In this document: positions 31,029-43,234 of the stretch, piece by piece
How positions within the stretch are numbered: position 1 is the stretch's first letter
Layout: each line of letters starts with the position of its first letter
Assembly: GCA_009823505.1 (NCBI GenBank)
Contig: VZQC01013306.1
Coordinates: 200,596 to 264,595, forward strand
DNA from: Rhizomys pruinosus
Lineage: Eukaryota > Chordata > Mammalia > Rodentia > Spalacidae
DNA length: 64,000 nucleotides
Reading direction: 5' to 3'
The notes under the pieces: model-generated
What the model was told of the DNA's origin: nothing
Database searches by the model: none
The model's input: only the letters and a program-made list of their open reading frames with translations
Made by a program: the position numbers and the translations under genes

Positions 31029-32486
31029 GAGAGAATAATTTCAGTAGAGTGACAAGGAGTGACAAGGAGACTGCCTTTGTATGCTGTCATAGAGCAAGGA
31101 CACTTTATTATCCCTGCAAAGTTCACAGAATTTTGAATAACTTTTCAAGGTTATATTCAAAAAAGGTTTCATGATTGACGTGTTTCCAAAGGTTAGTTAC
31201 ATGGTTGTCAAATAACCCCTTGATTTATTTTATCTAAACACTCAGATACACAGCGCTCTGCACAGGAATAGTTTTGGAATGACACTATAAGAGTGTTTTT
31301 TCAGCTTTATGGTACATGAGAACTGTCCGAGAGGAGCAACATCTCCGTGTGTTCTGACTTTCATGGATTCTGATCTTGTTGGCCAGGGTAAGACACAGAA
31401 GTGTGATTTCATGTGCATGCACCATTGGCTTCCTCCACCTCCACAATATAGGTGGCCTCTGCTCTACAGTTTACGTAACACTCTGATGATTCATACTTAA
31501 AGATATCTTTTTATATACCCTAGTCTCTGTTTAGTTATATAGAGAATACTTGTCCATCTGTGTTAAAAAATCTATATTTTCATTTATTTCCTACCCACAA
31601 GTATTTATTCTGATAAATCCATTCCTATCATTCAAAGCAACCTTCCAGCCTAAAGCCTGCGCACTTCGCAGTCCCATTTTGTGGTGCGAGAGCTCCCTCA
31701 TGTGGTCACATGATGTTATCGATATTCTGAAAGTTTATTCTCTTCTTGAGCAGATACTTCACTAATAGAACCTGATTATTTCCTTTCCAAGGACTTTTTA
31801 GAACAGCCTTTCCTTTGAGTTCTAACAAGGAAGACACTAGGGTGTAAAATGTGCTGCAGTCACTCTGTGGATTCTGAGATTCCAACCGTGGCTTGATTTA
31901 AGATTCTGGAAGCTGTCTCCATGCCTCTGTTAAGTCATTTTGAATGACATCATAGTGAGCTGGTCGGGGCACAGAACTGTTCAGCTCAACCCAGCATTCT
32001 ATTATTTACCTAATGGCTTAGCCAGTATTCTCCAAAATCATGTGGAAAATAAAAAACAATATTTCAAAATTTGGGGAAATTTTTACAACAGAAATTAGGT
32101 GGTTCAAAACAAAAGTAACAGAAGTAACTTTTTTAATTCTAAACTTTGATTACCCTTATACTACTAGTGCATATTAATTAGCTATGATCGTTCAACATAC
32201 GCAGACAGGAGATAATAATCAAATATTGGCAATTAGATTTTTTCTCTAATTATTTCATTATATTCGGGAAATTCAAGTTCACCTTTTCTAGATCAGTATC
32301 AACTACAATAGTTTTTAAACTATAATCAATGTGATGTGTGTGGAACACAGCTACTTACCAAATATGGTCTGGTACCCATACATTTCCTTCATTTTCTCTT
32401 CCCCTAACAAAATGGAAGTGCACTATTTTGTGGATGAAAAATATTTTGAGGAGACAGATAGCCCATTCACTTTATTATTCTTTTGG
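31029..32486. other. No recognised feature
   Basis: About 1.45 kb with no repeat or gene that I can name. Confidence 0.35.
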
Positions 32487-33991
32487 GGAATATCAGACTT
32501 TCTTTTTTTTTTTTTCATGCATTATGCCAAACATGCTTTTCATCTCTTAGTCCTTCTCAATATTTTCCATGGGGAAGTTGACTGTTTTGAGCAGAAGTTC
32601 ACTGTTTCAGTCAGTTCTTTGATGCAGTCTTTTCTGTTGTTGTTGTTGTTTCCAAAATGCATTACACCCAACTGCTTTGTACAAAAGCTCAGGGGCCTCC
32701 ACACAAGAAATACTTACAACTGGGTAATTGGCACTAGCATCCACAGATGAGGGATACCATTTGTCGTTTGTTTTTCTGGGACTGTGTTACTTCACTCAGC
32801 ATGATGTCCTCTAGCTCCAGCCATTTTCCTGCAAAGCTCGTGATGTCGTCTTTCTTTACTTCTGCATAGAACTCCATTGTGTAGATGTACCACATTTTCT
32901 CTATCCACTCGTCAGTTGAGGGGCATTTGGGTTGGTTCCAGCTCTTTGCTATTGTGAAGAGAGCTGCAATAAACATGGCCGTGCATGTATCTCTGTGGTG
33001 GCGTAAGTCTTGAGGGTACATGCCCAGGAGTGGTATGGCTGGGTCGGGTGGCAAGTTCATTCCAAGTCTTCCAAGGGTTCTCCACACTGCTTTCCATAGT
33101 GGCTGTACGAGTTTACATTCCCACCAGCAGTGGATGAGTGTTCCCCTTTCCCCACAACCTCTCCAGCACTTGGTATCATTTGTTTTCTTGATCCTAGCCA
33201 GTCTTATTGGAGTAAGATGATATCTTAAAGTGGTTTTCATTTGCATTTCCTTAATGATTAGTGATGTTGAACAGTTCTTGAGGTGTTTCTCAGACATCTC
33301 TAATTCCTCACTTGTGAAGTCTCTGTTCAGTTCTTTGCTCCATCTATTGAGTGGGTCATTTGTTTTCTTTTTTCTTTGTTTTTTGAGTAGTTTATATATT
33401 CTGGAAATCAATGCTTTGTCAGATGTATCTGCAGTGAAGGTTTCCTCCCACTCTGTGGGATTTCTCTTCACTTCCTTGATTGTTTCTTTTGATGTACAGA
33501 AGCTTTTGAGTTTGATGAGGTCCCATTTGTCAATTGTCGACCTTAATTCTTGTGCAGCTGCTGTCTGATTTAGGAAGTCTTTTCCTACGCCTATGTCTTG
33601 TAGTCTGCTGCCAACTTTTTCTTCTATCACCTTCAGAGTTTGGGGTTTCACGTTGAGGTCTTTAATCCATCTGGAGTTGACTTTTGTACAGGGTGAGAGG
33701 TAGGGGTTTAATTTCATTCTTCTACAAGTGGTGATCCAGTTTTGCCAACACCACTTGCTGAAGATGCTGTCTTTTCTCCATTGTGGTTTCTTGGCCCCCT
33801 TGTCAAATATGAGATGGCTGAAATTGTATGTGCTCAGATTTGGATCTTCGGTTTTGTTCCATTGGTCAACAGGTCTGTTTTTGTGCCAGTACCAGGCTGT
33901 TTTTATGACTATGGCCCTGTAGTATAGTTTGAAGTCTGGTATAGAGATCCCCCCTGTGTAGCTCTTTTCACTCAGGAATATCAGACTTTCT
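32487..33991 (-). mobile_element. 5'-truncated L1 insertion with 17-bp target duplication
   Basis: The insertion (32504-33974) is flanked by GGAATATCAGACTTTCT at 32487-32503 and 33975-33991, perfect in both copies. On the minus strand it starts inside ORF2. It runs through the ORF2 stop at 32734 and a short 3' UTR containing (AAC)n, and ends in the poly(A) seen as the T-run at 32501-32514. This is a typical target-primed insertion and clearly younger than the other L1s in the window. Confidence 0.95.
32734..33974 (-). pseudogene. L1 ORF2p C-terminal remnant, open for 413 codons
   Basis: The open frame extends to 34062, but the first 29 residues come from flanking DNA beyond the target duplication. 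The L1-derived part is about 413 codons. It begins [20 protein letters not shown] at the end of the RT domain and goes through the thumb/connection region. The C-terminal Cys-rich segment ([19 protein letters not shown]) keeps the C...CX7HX4C arrangement. The frame ends MVSLICGC. The RT active site and endonuclease are absent, so it cannot mobilise anything. No promoter was inserted with it. Confidence 0.93.
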
Positions 33992-34795
33992 AATAAACAA
34001 AAGCAATAACTGCAACTGAAAAGGTAGACAAGTAATCCTATTAAGCAAAAGACTTGTGCCAAGTATATTGTCTAGATTAAATTCCCTTTAAGTGCTTATA
34101 ATGAAACTGATAGTTATTTAAACTAGTTAAATATTTTCACAATTAACCATGAATAATATAAGGGCATGAATCAAATTAGCATATCCCTCCTTACTTCCAG
34201 GGTACAAGGAGAATCTAATGACAGTGACCTTTCAATAATTATATCCCTCTTATAAAAATATTACTTTAAATTGTTAAAAGCATTCAATTTTCTTTCTATA
34301 GAGTACTTTTCCTACTTGACAATTGCAACTTTCTCATAAAGTTTTACTTTTTCTATATTTGTTTTCCAATATGGATTTATTTTTATTAATATCTCTTTTA
34401 AAGGAACCAGATCCCATGCTACTAAAAATAGTAAAGAAAACAATGAAAAGAAAAAATTTTAAAGTATACAAGTTGCAGCAACAACAAAATTCTCCATTTC
34501 ACACAATTTCCAAAGGTCATGTTTAATATTTTGGTATCTTTAGATTCAGTTTTTTAGGTAAATGATCTTTACAAGTACAGATACTGTATAGAAAGAATGC
34601 ATATTAACACATATATTCACACTTGGGATTAGATTACATATGCAGCTTTGTGTGTTTTTTTAGTCTATAATTTTATGTATATAATCAGATGTTGAATATT
34701 CTAGTATTATACATTTACTTACATATTAACATTTATTTGGACATTATTTAGAAGTGTTTCCAAATTTTTTATGTTATTTATAAAACTATAATGTA
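33992..34795. other. No recognised feature
   Basis: AT-rich spacer of about 800 bases. Confidence 0.35.
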
Positions 34796-34796
34796 G

Positions 34797-35004
34797 GGGT
34801 TGGAGAGATGGCTCAGCGGTTAAGAGCATCGACTACTCTTGCAGAGGACCCGGGTTTGATTCCCAGCACCCTCATGGCGGCTAAGAACCATCTTTAACTC
34901 CAGTTCCAGGGGAAGCTGACGCCCTCTTCTGACCTGTGCGACCAACCTACATGCAGACAGTACACTCATACATATAAAAAACAAAACAAAAACAAAAACA
35001 AACA
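34797..35004 (+). repeat. B2 SINE
   Basis: GGGGTTGGAGAGATGGCTCA head, no internal duplication, shortened TGTGCGACCAACC region and CAAAAA tail. Target duplication AACTATAATGTA (left) and AACTGTAATGTA (right), one mismatch. Confidence 0.95.
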
Positions 35005-35348
35005 ACTGTAATGTAAATCTTGGTTCTATATTTAAATACTTAGAGGATATATTCTTAAATAATTCTAATAGTGCACACATGCTGACACTTTACTCCTGAA
35101 GACGTTTATCACTTGTTCCACCTTGAGGAGCACTATTGAGAACAATCGCGACTGCAGCCATAGCAGCACTAGTGCTTAGAGTGTTACTAAAGAACAGTGA
35201 GGGCCATGCCTGTGAGAGGTCACAGGCAAAACAAAGGGTAGGAAGACCAGAATGGACTAACATGAAAGGAATAGTTTACAATCTACCACATAAAACTGAA
35301 AAGAAAGAGAAAAACGATGACATAGCAGATGTTGAAACTTATTAGCAT
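35005..35348. other. No recognised feature
   Basis: Contains a 69-codon frame (35136-35345) without recognisable domain or conservation evidence. Confidence 0.3.
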
Positions 35349-35560
35349 GGGGGCTGGAAAGATGGCTCAGAAGTTAAGGCAGTGGCTGCCCTTTCAGAGG
35401 ACCTTGATTGCTTCCCATTTCCAACGTGGCAGTTAACAGCTTTCTGTAACTCCAGTTCCAGGGGAATATGATGCCCTCTTCTGGCCTCCGTGGGTATTGC
35501 ATGCGTGGATGCACTTAAATACTTTCAGGCAAAACTAATAAAGGTAAAATTTTTAAAAAA
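35349..35560 (+). repeat. Old B2/B3-type SINE
   Basis: GGGGGCTGGAAAGATGGCTC head, TAACTCCAGTTCCAGGGGAA, TGCCCTCTTCTGGCCTCCGT. Diverged 3' part. Confidence 0.88.
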
Positions 35561-36735
35561 TCAATTAAAAAATAGAATACAAATAGTAAAAAAGTTGAGT
35601 AATTGTAATTGATTTTATAGAAGAAAAATATAAGAGAATCATAATAGAGTCTAAGAAAACTACAATGGTGAAGGTAATCACAAAGAGCAGGCAGTTAGAA
35701 TTTGAATAAGGGAAAATTCAATAAGCTTTTAAATCTGTAAGGCAAATGATTGAAATTCCCAAGAATGAGGATTAAAAGTTGACAATGATCCAGAGAACAC
35801 TTACAGAGTTAGGAGGGGAGAGACTATAAACAGAGAATGGTTTATTTACATGAGGTTTAGTTACACAAGTTTAGTTACAGTCAGATGAAGAAAGGCAACC
35901 ACATTTTCAATACACAAGGGCCAAGAATTACACCCTCCACACATCCTTCTAGGACATTTTATTTGAAAACAGCTCATCCAAAGGAAAGAGCAATGGAAAT
36001 AAGAAGCTGCAAATTAAGACATAGGATGCAGGAGCGAGTGCCCATACACTAATTTTAGTAGCAAACTACTTCAACTAAATTAAACATCAAACAATGCTAT
36101 ATAGAGAAATTTTAAAGCAACCTGAAAACAAAAGATTACCTAAAACATTATAAATGAAATTAAACCTATCTATTATAACAAATATATAAAAATGAATTTA
36201 TACATTAAAAAAGCTTTCAGTATGAGCCAAGGTTACAAAACCTTATAATTATATATAATAAAATCTGGCACTTATAAGGCACTATCAGTGTTCAACTTTG
36301 ACCCACTAAACTCCCCACAAAGAATAAGTACAGTTCACATGTTATACAGGAAGAGTGTGACATTTGGAAATGCTTCAGGCTTGAATGGTAGGCTCTTTTA
36401 AGTGGTGGACACTGACCACCTGGAGGCTCTGACATGGTGTGCTTTCTGATCTCTGACATTTTCACTTTCTGTTTCAAATATAACATTTTGTTTTAAATTT
36501 ATTTTATGTGTATGAGTCTTCTTGTCTATATGTGTGTTCATATTAGGTGGAACAGATCTTTGTATCTGAATTTCTGTTCAGAGTTCAGAGCTACTGTGTG
36601 TGGAACTACTCAACAAATAACAGACAAACTCCAAGCTTCACCCACGGTGCTTCAATGACTCTTGCCTTTTGTTTTTCCTTTATAATTCATGTGAACCACA
36701 TGGAGGCAGAGGACAGTTATGCAATTTGCATAGCA
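35561..36735. other. No recognised feature
   Basis: About 1.2 kb AT-rich. 35800-36060 and 36280-36480 are less AT-rich but hold no recognisable element. Confidence 0.35.
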
Positions 36736-36743
36736 CCATCTTT

Positions 36744-36765
36744 ACACACACACACACAGACACAG

Positions 36766-36794
<29 letters not shown>
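36744..36794. repeat. (CA)n microsatellite
   Basis: CA repeat interrupted by two GA steps. Confidence 0.95.
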
Positions 36795-36796
<2 letters not shown>

Positions 36797-39129
36797 TGCT
36801 TCACTCAATTTCTTTCCCCAGAGCTGAGCATAAAATTTAAGAATAAATCTAGTCACTGTTTTACTGAAAAGTATAAGTTGTGGCAATTCCACTCTAGTTT
36901 TTGTCTCAATCTAGCTTTCCCTTTGTACTGTCAGCTATAATTGAAGAAAGAGTGAACTTGATTTGGGGTTAAGCATTGTATCTGTTTTCTACCCCTCTAA
37001 TCCACTAAGTTTATGACTTGATCAAGTCATTGGTGCACAGTCTGTGACCTGTGAATTACAGAAACCAAATTACCGCCTCCCCAATCTGTTTCATCTCTAA
37101 AATAAGTGGAGAAAATTATTAAGTTGAAGCCTACAAAAATTCCTCTTTTTGGTTATTATTTTGAATACTGGCATTTCATGTACTTTGGTTTGGTAACTGA
37201 AGGACTGAAGATGTCATATTTTATTTTAGAAGTTTGATAACAGACACTGTTGATTTAGGCTCTCTCAATTTTCAGCAGGCCAAAATTCTAACTCTATTAC
37301 AAGCAGGCACTTTTTTGTGGTTGTTGTTCAGTGCCTGACAAATACTAGACAGGGAGTAAATGTTTGCCGAATGAATAGTGTTGTGACTTAAAATGATCAC
37401 ATTCTACCAAATTATAATTATTAATAATGATGATAATCAGACATGTTAAAATACTGGAGTAGATAATAGCAAAGGTGAAATTTCTGACAGCTCTGCTAAT
37501 GGGAAGGTGTCAAGTTAATCTCAGCTAACATAATCAAAGGTGTGGCATGTCAGGCAGACATAAAAGCTGTATGGTTTAGTGCAGGCTTTCCACATGGCTT
37601 TATGGATATGTCTCTCAAGATTATCAACATCTTATCATTACAAATGTTTTTTCATGAAAATAAAGTTTGTTGAAGAAAAAAGTCATTCAATAATGTGAAA
37701 CAATGAAATGACTCATTACTCTTTGAAAACATTCTCTCATGCTTTATTTTGGATATTTCACACAAGAGTAAATCCAACACACAGTGAAGTTGTGGGATCT
37801 GAATCTGGATCCAGCATTTACCAGAGCTTTACCTCATGTTCTTTATCCATATATCCTGGTTTTTGCTTTTATTTACAAAATCTAAACCAAGAATTGAAAC
37901 ATGTAATTTATATATACTTTAGTAATTCATTTCTAAAAGCAAAATGAACATTTATGCAGCCATAATGTCAAACAAATTTTAAATAAATCTGTTAGGTCAT
38001 GTTACCTAAGAGATGTGTGATGACATTTATTTGCTGTTGTTTTGTTTTGTTTTGTTTTAATTACAATCCAGATATGATCCCCACATTACACTTGTCATCA
38101 CTCTGTTCCATATACTGTAATGAGTAATGACCACGCCTTCCCATACTTCCTGTCATTGGCTACTCCAGAGGAGTTGGTTCCCCCATAACATATTTAACTT
38201 CTGCATTTTTCAGATTGTTTCATGTCATTTAAGTGATTTTTTTTTCCCTTTCATCACCTCAGAATTCTCCAGAAATGGAAATTCCCTTCACATACTGAGT
38301 GAGGCTCAATGATCTCTTTAAGGCTAGTTTCTTTATTGTCATATTTAATACCAATTGTTTAATGTTTCATCAGTGCCCAAATTATGTTATAGGGCTATGA
38401 AATGTAAATTCATAATTTAATAATTTTACCAACATCTACTAGCCAGAGTTTCTTTATTTAGAATTTTCACTCTTTAATAGTAGTTATCAGTGTCCTTGAA
38501 TCCCAGTTTGTAAAAGGAAATGTGGATTAAACATTTAACAATTTACTTGTGTTTACTGCTTCCCAAATCAGGGACTTGTAATTTATATACACAAAGTTGT
38601 TATTTCCATTAAATCTGAAAAATTACAATTGGCTTTTAAATAATAATTATTTAATAATTATTATTATAGTAATAAGAATATTAATATAATTAGAAGAAAG
38701 GAAAATATTAAGTTTGTTGCTTACAACTAAATTTCTGAAAGCATAGTAGAAATACTATGATATAACTTACTGGAGGGATTTCCTTTTTCTAATAAATGAT
38801 TAATTTCATTCTCAATAAAATTTCATTTTTAATTTCATTTTAAGAATCGGGATAATTTTTATTGTTTTATATTATTTTATCTTTGGAATAAAATACTTGT
38901 GTTTCCATTATTAAACTTTAAGAAGTTGTATTTAGAAGTCTAACTTTTCTTCTCTTAGACTTTGTGTCATCTCTCTTCCAAGAAAATATTCTACCATATT
39001 CAAATACATATAATTTTGGAGGACTTGTTTATTTTTATTTTATATGCATGAATGGTTTATTTATTGAATTTTTGCAAATGTTATAAAATATATTTGATGA
39101 TATTTAGATGCCTTCTCTATCTGCACTAC
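36795..39129. other. No recognised feature
   Basis: About 2.3 kb. A (TTTTG)n run lies near 38037-38060. Otherwise AT-rich with no gene or repeat that I can name. Confidence 0.35.
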
Positions 39130-39270
39130 CTCCCCCCAATTTCGTGGTAGATGTCCACAAGGAACAGTTACTCATATGAACTCCCAGCAATGGTGACAGC
39201 ATTAAATTTCACATAAACTCAAGCCAGACAAAATCCCAGCACATCTTAAGATATAGTTAAGGATTGTTCT
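39130..39270 (+). repeat. L1 3'-UTR-like fragment
   Basis: GGTGACAGCATTAAATTTCA and AACTCAAGCCAGACAAAATC (then CCAGCA) match the order of the fragment at 490-600 and of rodent L1 3' UTRs. Confidence 0.5.
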
Positions 39271-39320
39271 GTGATGCAAATAATCTCAAGTCAGCTTCAT
39301 TTAAAAAATTTAGTAAACTT

Positions 39321-39471
39321 GCTGGGCAAGGCGGTGCATGCCTTTAATCCCAGCACTCAGGAGCCAGAGCCAGAGAGATCTCTGTGGGTTCAAGGCCATC
39401 GTGGTCTACACAGTGAGTTCCAGGCCAGCTTGGGCTACAAAGAGACCCTATCCCCAAAAGACCAAAAAAAA
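39321..39471 (+). repeat. B1 SINE
   Basis: GCTGGGCAAGGCGGTGCATG head, full B1 body, A-rich tail. Confidence 0.93.
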
Positions 39472-39739
39472 ATTACTAAACTCATTTTAAAGCAGTGTCA
39501 AATTTACAAAAACTAGAATAGAATAGATTTTCCAGAGTCTCAGGTGAGGCCTCATTAGCCTCTAACTCACACTTCACAGGTTAGGAACATCTTGAATTAC
39601 TTTGGTATATTGTCAAAATTGGTGGGAAACAATTGGCCAACAACATCTACTCTTAACTAAAATGCGCACTGATACTAGATTTTACTTTGTTGTTCTTCAG
39701 TTAGAAGCTCTGGAGAAAGTATAATGGCACGTGTCCAGT

Positions 39740-40260
39740 GGCGCCACACACAATAATTTTCCTGCCCTGTCCTCAACGCCTTTATCCCTTATTACCACTA
39801 TTGATGCCTGGGAACTATGGATTGTTTTGTTATGGCTATAGCTTTGCCCTTTATAAAATGTAATACAGTCAATTTCACAATTAACCCTTTCTAACTGTTT
39901 TTATTTTCATTAACTAGCAAGTGCTTAAATTCCTTCTGAATTGTTTCTTCAGAAGTGAATACCTTTTTATCATTGAATAGTGTCTTATTATACGAGTTGC
40001 TTATTATTTCACTTTTTGAAAGATATCTTTGATGCTTACTATTTTGGTAATTATAAATGAGGCTGTTATAATTATGTGTATACTTTGTGTGGAAATAAAT
40101 GTTTTGATTCCTTTGACCTACTTTGGAGAAAATTATACAATAACATTGTTTAGCTTTGTTAAGAAATTGTTGGCCTGGTATGGTGACAGATGCCTAAATT
40201 GTCCTCTAACGTGATTTTATTGTCTCATATGGCCACCAGGAATGAATGGAGTTCTTCACT
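39740..40260 (-). repeat. Ancient L1 fragment
   Basis: Blocks such as TTGGTAATTATAAATGAGGC...TGGAAATAAATGTTTTGATT have the order of old mammalian L1 ORF2/3' antisense sequence. Low identity. Confidence 0.4.
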
Positions 40261-40366
40261 AGCATTTGATTCACAGCTTCATGAAATGACCTTTCATCGC
40301 CTCCAGGGACTATAGCCCAGCTTCACATTGCTTGGCCTCAATGACACTTAGAAAGCTCAAGGGAAG

Positions 40367-40611
40367 GGGGCTGGAGAGATGGCCTAGCGGTTAAGATCTC
40401 CGACTGCTCTTGCAGAGGACCTGGGTTCGATCCCCAGAACCCACATGGCGGCTGAGAACCGTCTGTAACTCCAATTCCAGGAGAACTCCAGTTCCAGGGG
40501 AATCCGACGCCCTCTTCTGACCTCCGAGGCATTGTAAGACGCAGGTGCACAAACCTCATGCAGACAGTACATTCATACGCATAAATGAATAAATTAAATT
40601 AAATAAAAAAA
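40367..40611 (+). repeat. B2 SINE with 17-bp target duplication
   Basis: Duplication-bearing B2. AGAAAGCTCAAGGGAAG is perfect at 40350-40366 and 40612-40628. Confidence 0.97.
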
Positions 40612-40871
40612 AGAAAGCTCAAGGGAAGAATCCATGACCCTTTGCATTTTTTCTGCCTAGAAAGTTAGTATCACTGTGACTACACTCAGCTTAGGATAGA
40701 CAGAGGCCTACTTGAATCACTTCTGCAGCAGATGTTTTCTAGGATCAGACAACCCCTTAGGCACAGTTTCACAGGTTGGAACCTTGGTTGCCTGGAGACC
40801 TTCCCTGAGGGCACCCTTCCTATTATTATTCCAGTGCAGAACATCCTTAAACAGTACAAGAGAAGAATTTT

Positions 40872-41111
40872 TTTTTTAATTTTATCCATTTCCATATGTG
40901 TATGAATGTATTGTCTGCATGCAAGTCTGTGCACCTGTGACGTGCAACGCCGCGGAGGTCAGAAGAGGGTGTCGGACTCCCCTGGAACTGGAGTTCTCCT
41001 GGAATTGGAGTTTCAGATGGCTCTCGGCCGCCATGTGGGTGTGGGGATCGAACCTGGGTCCTCTGCAAGAGCGGTCGGGGCTCTTAACCGCTAGGCCATC
41101 TCTCCAGCCCC
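40872..41111 (-). repeat. B2 SINE with 16-bp target duplication
   Basis: Minus-strand duplication-bearing B2. ACAAGAGAAGAATTTT is at 40856-40871 and 41112-41127. Confidence 0.97.
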
Positions 41112-41149
41112 ACAAGAGAAGAATTTTAAGGGAGATCTCCCAAGACCAC

Positions 41150-41700
41150 CTGAAGCATAGCAAGGAGCTGGAACCAACCCAGATGCCCCTCAACTGATGA
41201 GTGGATAGAGAAAATGTGGTACATCTACACAATGGAGTTCCATGCAGCAGTAAAGAAAGATGACGTCATGAGCTTTGCAGAAAAATGGCTGGAGCTAGAA
41301 GACATCATGCCGAGTGAAGTAACACAGTACCAGAAAAACAAACGACAAATGGTATCCCTCATCTGTGGATGCTAGTGCCAATTACCTAGTTGTAAGTATT
41401 TCTTATGCACGGCCCCTTGAGCTTTTGTACAAGTAGTTGGGAGTGATGCATATTGGAAACAACAACAACAACAGAAAGGACTGCATCAAAGAACTGATGG
41501 AAACGGTGAACTTCTGCTCAAAACAGTCAACTTCCACATGGAGAATTTTGAGAAAGACTGAGAAAGAGATGAAAAGCATGTTTGGCAGAATGCATGAGCT
41601 CTGGTGGGGTGGGGGGGGTAGGGTGGGGGACACGGGTCTAGATTTGATTAGTAACATAATCTTGTACAAAAATATATATATATATAATAAAAATAATAAA
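41150..41700 (+). repeat. Sense L1 3' end, 5'-truncated
   Basis: Starts near ATAGCAAGGAGCTGGAACCA and covers the last roughly 60 codons of ORF2 to the ATGGTATCCCTCATCTGTGG end, with stop TAG near 41373. A 3' UTR with (AAC)n follows, then a TA-rich/AATAAAA tail. Same subfamily as 32504-33974 by eye, with a longer 3' UTR. Confidence 0.9.
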
Positions 41701-42369
41701 AAAAGAATTTTAATTTTCAAGATTTTACAGTAAATGTTCATGGAAACAATGGCGAAAATGATATGTAATTTATAAACCATTTGGCTTTACGTAATAGAAA
41801 GGGAGCCCCAGTCACGTAACTATAACTGCTAGAGTAGCAACCTTGGAGTTTGGAAGCCTTGAGATTAAGTACCAGATTCTTCATTTACCCACTCTTACCA
41901 CAGAGAAGAAATAAACATTTCTAAACCTCAGTTCGCTCATTTGTAAAATGGGAATAATAATACATATTCTATGGGCTTATTGTATCAGTAACATGGAATA
42001 AACACTTGGTGGGCAAGCAAGACAGATCATAGTGACAAACATATATAGTAAAAAAATATATCAGGAGACAGAAAAGTCCTGTAAGTCACATTTGGTATAA
42101 TTTTGTTTATTGAATATTATAAAATAAATTTTTCATATAATCACATTATATAATATTGTAACTTTCATTTTTTCATTTTCACTACACAGGTTATATTGTT
42201 TTATTAAGATTATTAAATTCTCACAGAATAGATTAAATAATAAGAAATTATTTTGTAAATTTGTATAAGTTAGACATCCCAGATCAACTGCTGTCACTTC
42301 TGGTTCCCTTTAAAATCCATAAAGGAAGATTATGTTTCAAGGCTCTTCTCTGGGTACATCCAGACCCCA
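41701..42369. other. No recognised feature
   Basis: AT-rich spacer of about 670 bases. Confidence 0.35.
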
Positions 42370-42826
42370 TTGTATATCTACTTCCCTGTTGTATATCTAC
42401 TTCCCTGTTGTATACCTACTTCCCTGTTGTATACCTACTTCCCTGTTGTATATCTACTTCTCTATTGTATATCTACTTCCCTGTTGTATATCTACTTCCC
42501 TACTGTATATCTACTTCCCTATTTTATATCTACTTCCCTGTTAGATATCTACTTCCCTGTTGTATATCTACTTCCCTATTGTATATCTACTTCCCTGTTG
42601 TATATCTACTTCCCTGTTGTATATCTACTTCCCTATTGTATATCTACTTCCCTGTTGTATATCTACTTCCCTGTTGTATATCTACTTCCCTATTGTATAT
42701 CTACTTCCCTGTTGTATATCTACTTCCCTATTGTATATCTACTTCCCTGTTGTATATCTACTTCCCTGTTGTATATCTACTTCCCTATTGTATATCTACT
42801 TCCCTATTGTATTTCTACTTCCCTGT
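42370..42826. repeat. 19-bp minisatellite, about 24 copies
   Basis: Unit TTGTATATCTACTTCCCTG, with G/A, T/C and a few other single-base variants. Because 19 is not a multiple of 3 and no register contains a stop, all three forward frames stay open and encode the same 19-residue periodic peptide in shifted phase. The 165-261-codon frames here are therefore repeat by-products. Confidence 0.97.
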
Positions 42827-42835
42827 TTCTTTTTC

Positions 42836-43035
42836 CTCACCCTCCCTTTCTTCCTCCTCCTCCCCTCCTCCTCCCCTCCTCCTCCCCTCCTACTCCTCCT
42901 CCTCCTCCCCTCCTCCTCCTCCTCCTCCTCCTCCTTCTTCTTCTTCTTCTTCCTCCTCCTCCTCATCCTCCTTCTCTTCCTCCTCCTCCTCCTTGTCCTC
43001 CTTCTCTTCCTCCTCTTCCTTTTCCTCCTTGTTTC
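42836..43035. repeat. (TCC)n-rich polypyrimidine tract
   Basis: Nearly pure pyrimidine strand of TCC, CTT and CCT units directly after the minisatellite. Confidence 0.95.
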
Positions 43036-43052
43036 TTGCTTTTTGATTTTAT

Positions 43053-43096
43053 TTTAATTAATTAATTGATTGATTAATTAATCAATTAATTAATTT
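43053..43096. repeat. TTAA/TTGA near-palindromic tract
   Basis: AATTAATTAATTGATTGATT then AATTAATCAATTAATTAATT: almost self-complementary over about 40 bases. Confidence 0.9.
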
Positions 43097-43234
43097 TCAG
43101 ACTGGGTCCCCCTGTAGACCCAGCTGACCTGGAACTCACTTTGTAGACCACTCTGGCCTTGAACTCACAGAGATCTGTCTGGCTTTGCCTTCTGAGTGCT
43201 GGGATCCTAAAAGTGTGTGCCACCATACCCAGCT
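43097..43234 (-). repeat. B1 SINE
   Basis: Minus-strand B1: GACTGGGTCCCCCTGTAGAC, GAACTCACTTTGTAGACCAC, GCCACCATACCCAGC. Confidence 0.92.

Noticed and set aside
32734..34062. 442-codon reverse open frame as a host gene
   Set aside because: 413 codons are L1 ORF2 C-terminus bounded by a target duplication; the first 29 are flanking DNA.
42370..42826. CRISPR-like array
   Set aside because: The units are contiguous tandem repeats with no spacers, in a rodent genome.
42261..43065. Overlapping 261-, 231- and 165-codon frames as a repetitive membrane protein
   Set aside because: They are three phases of a 19-bp minisatellite followed by a TCC tract, with no conserved start or domain.
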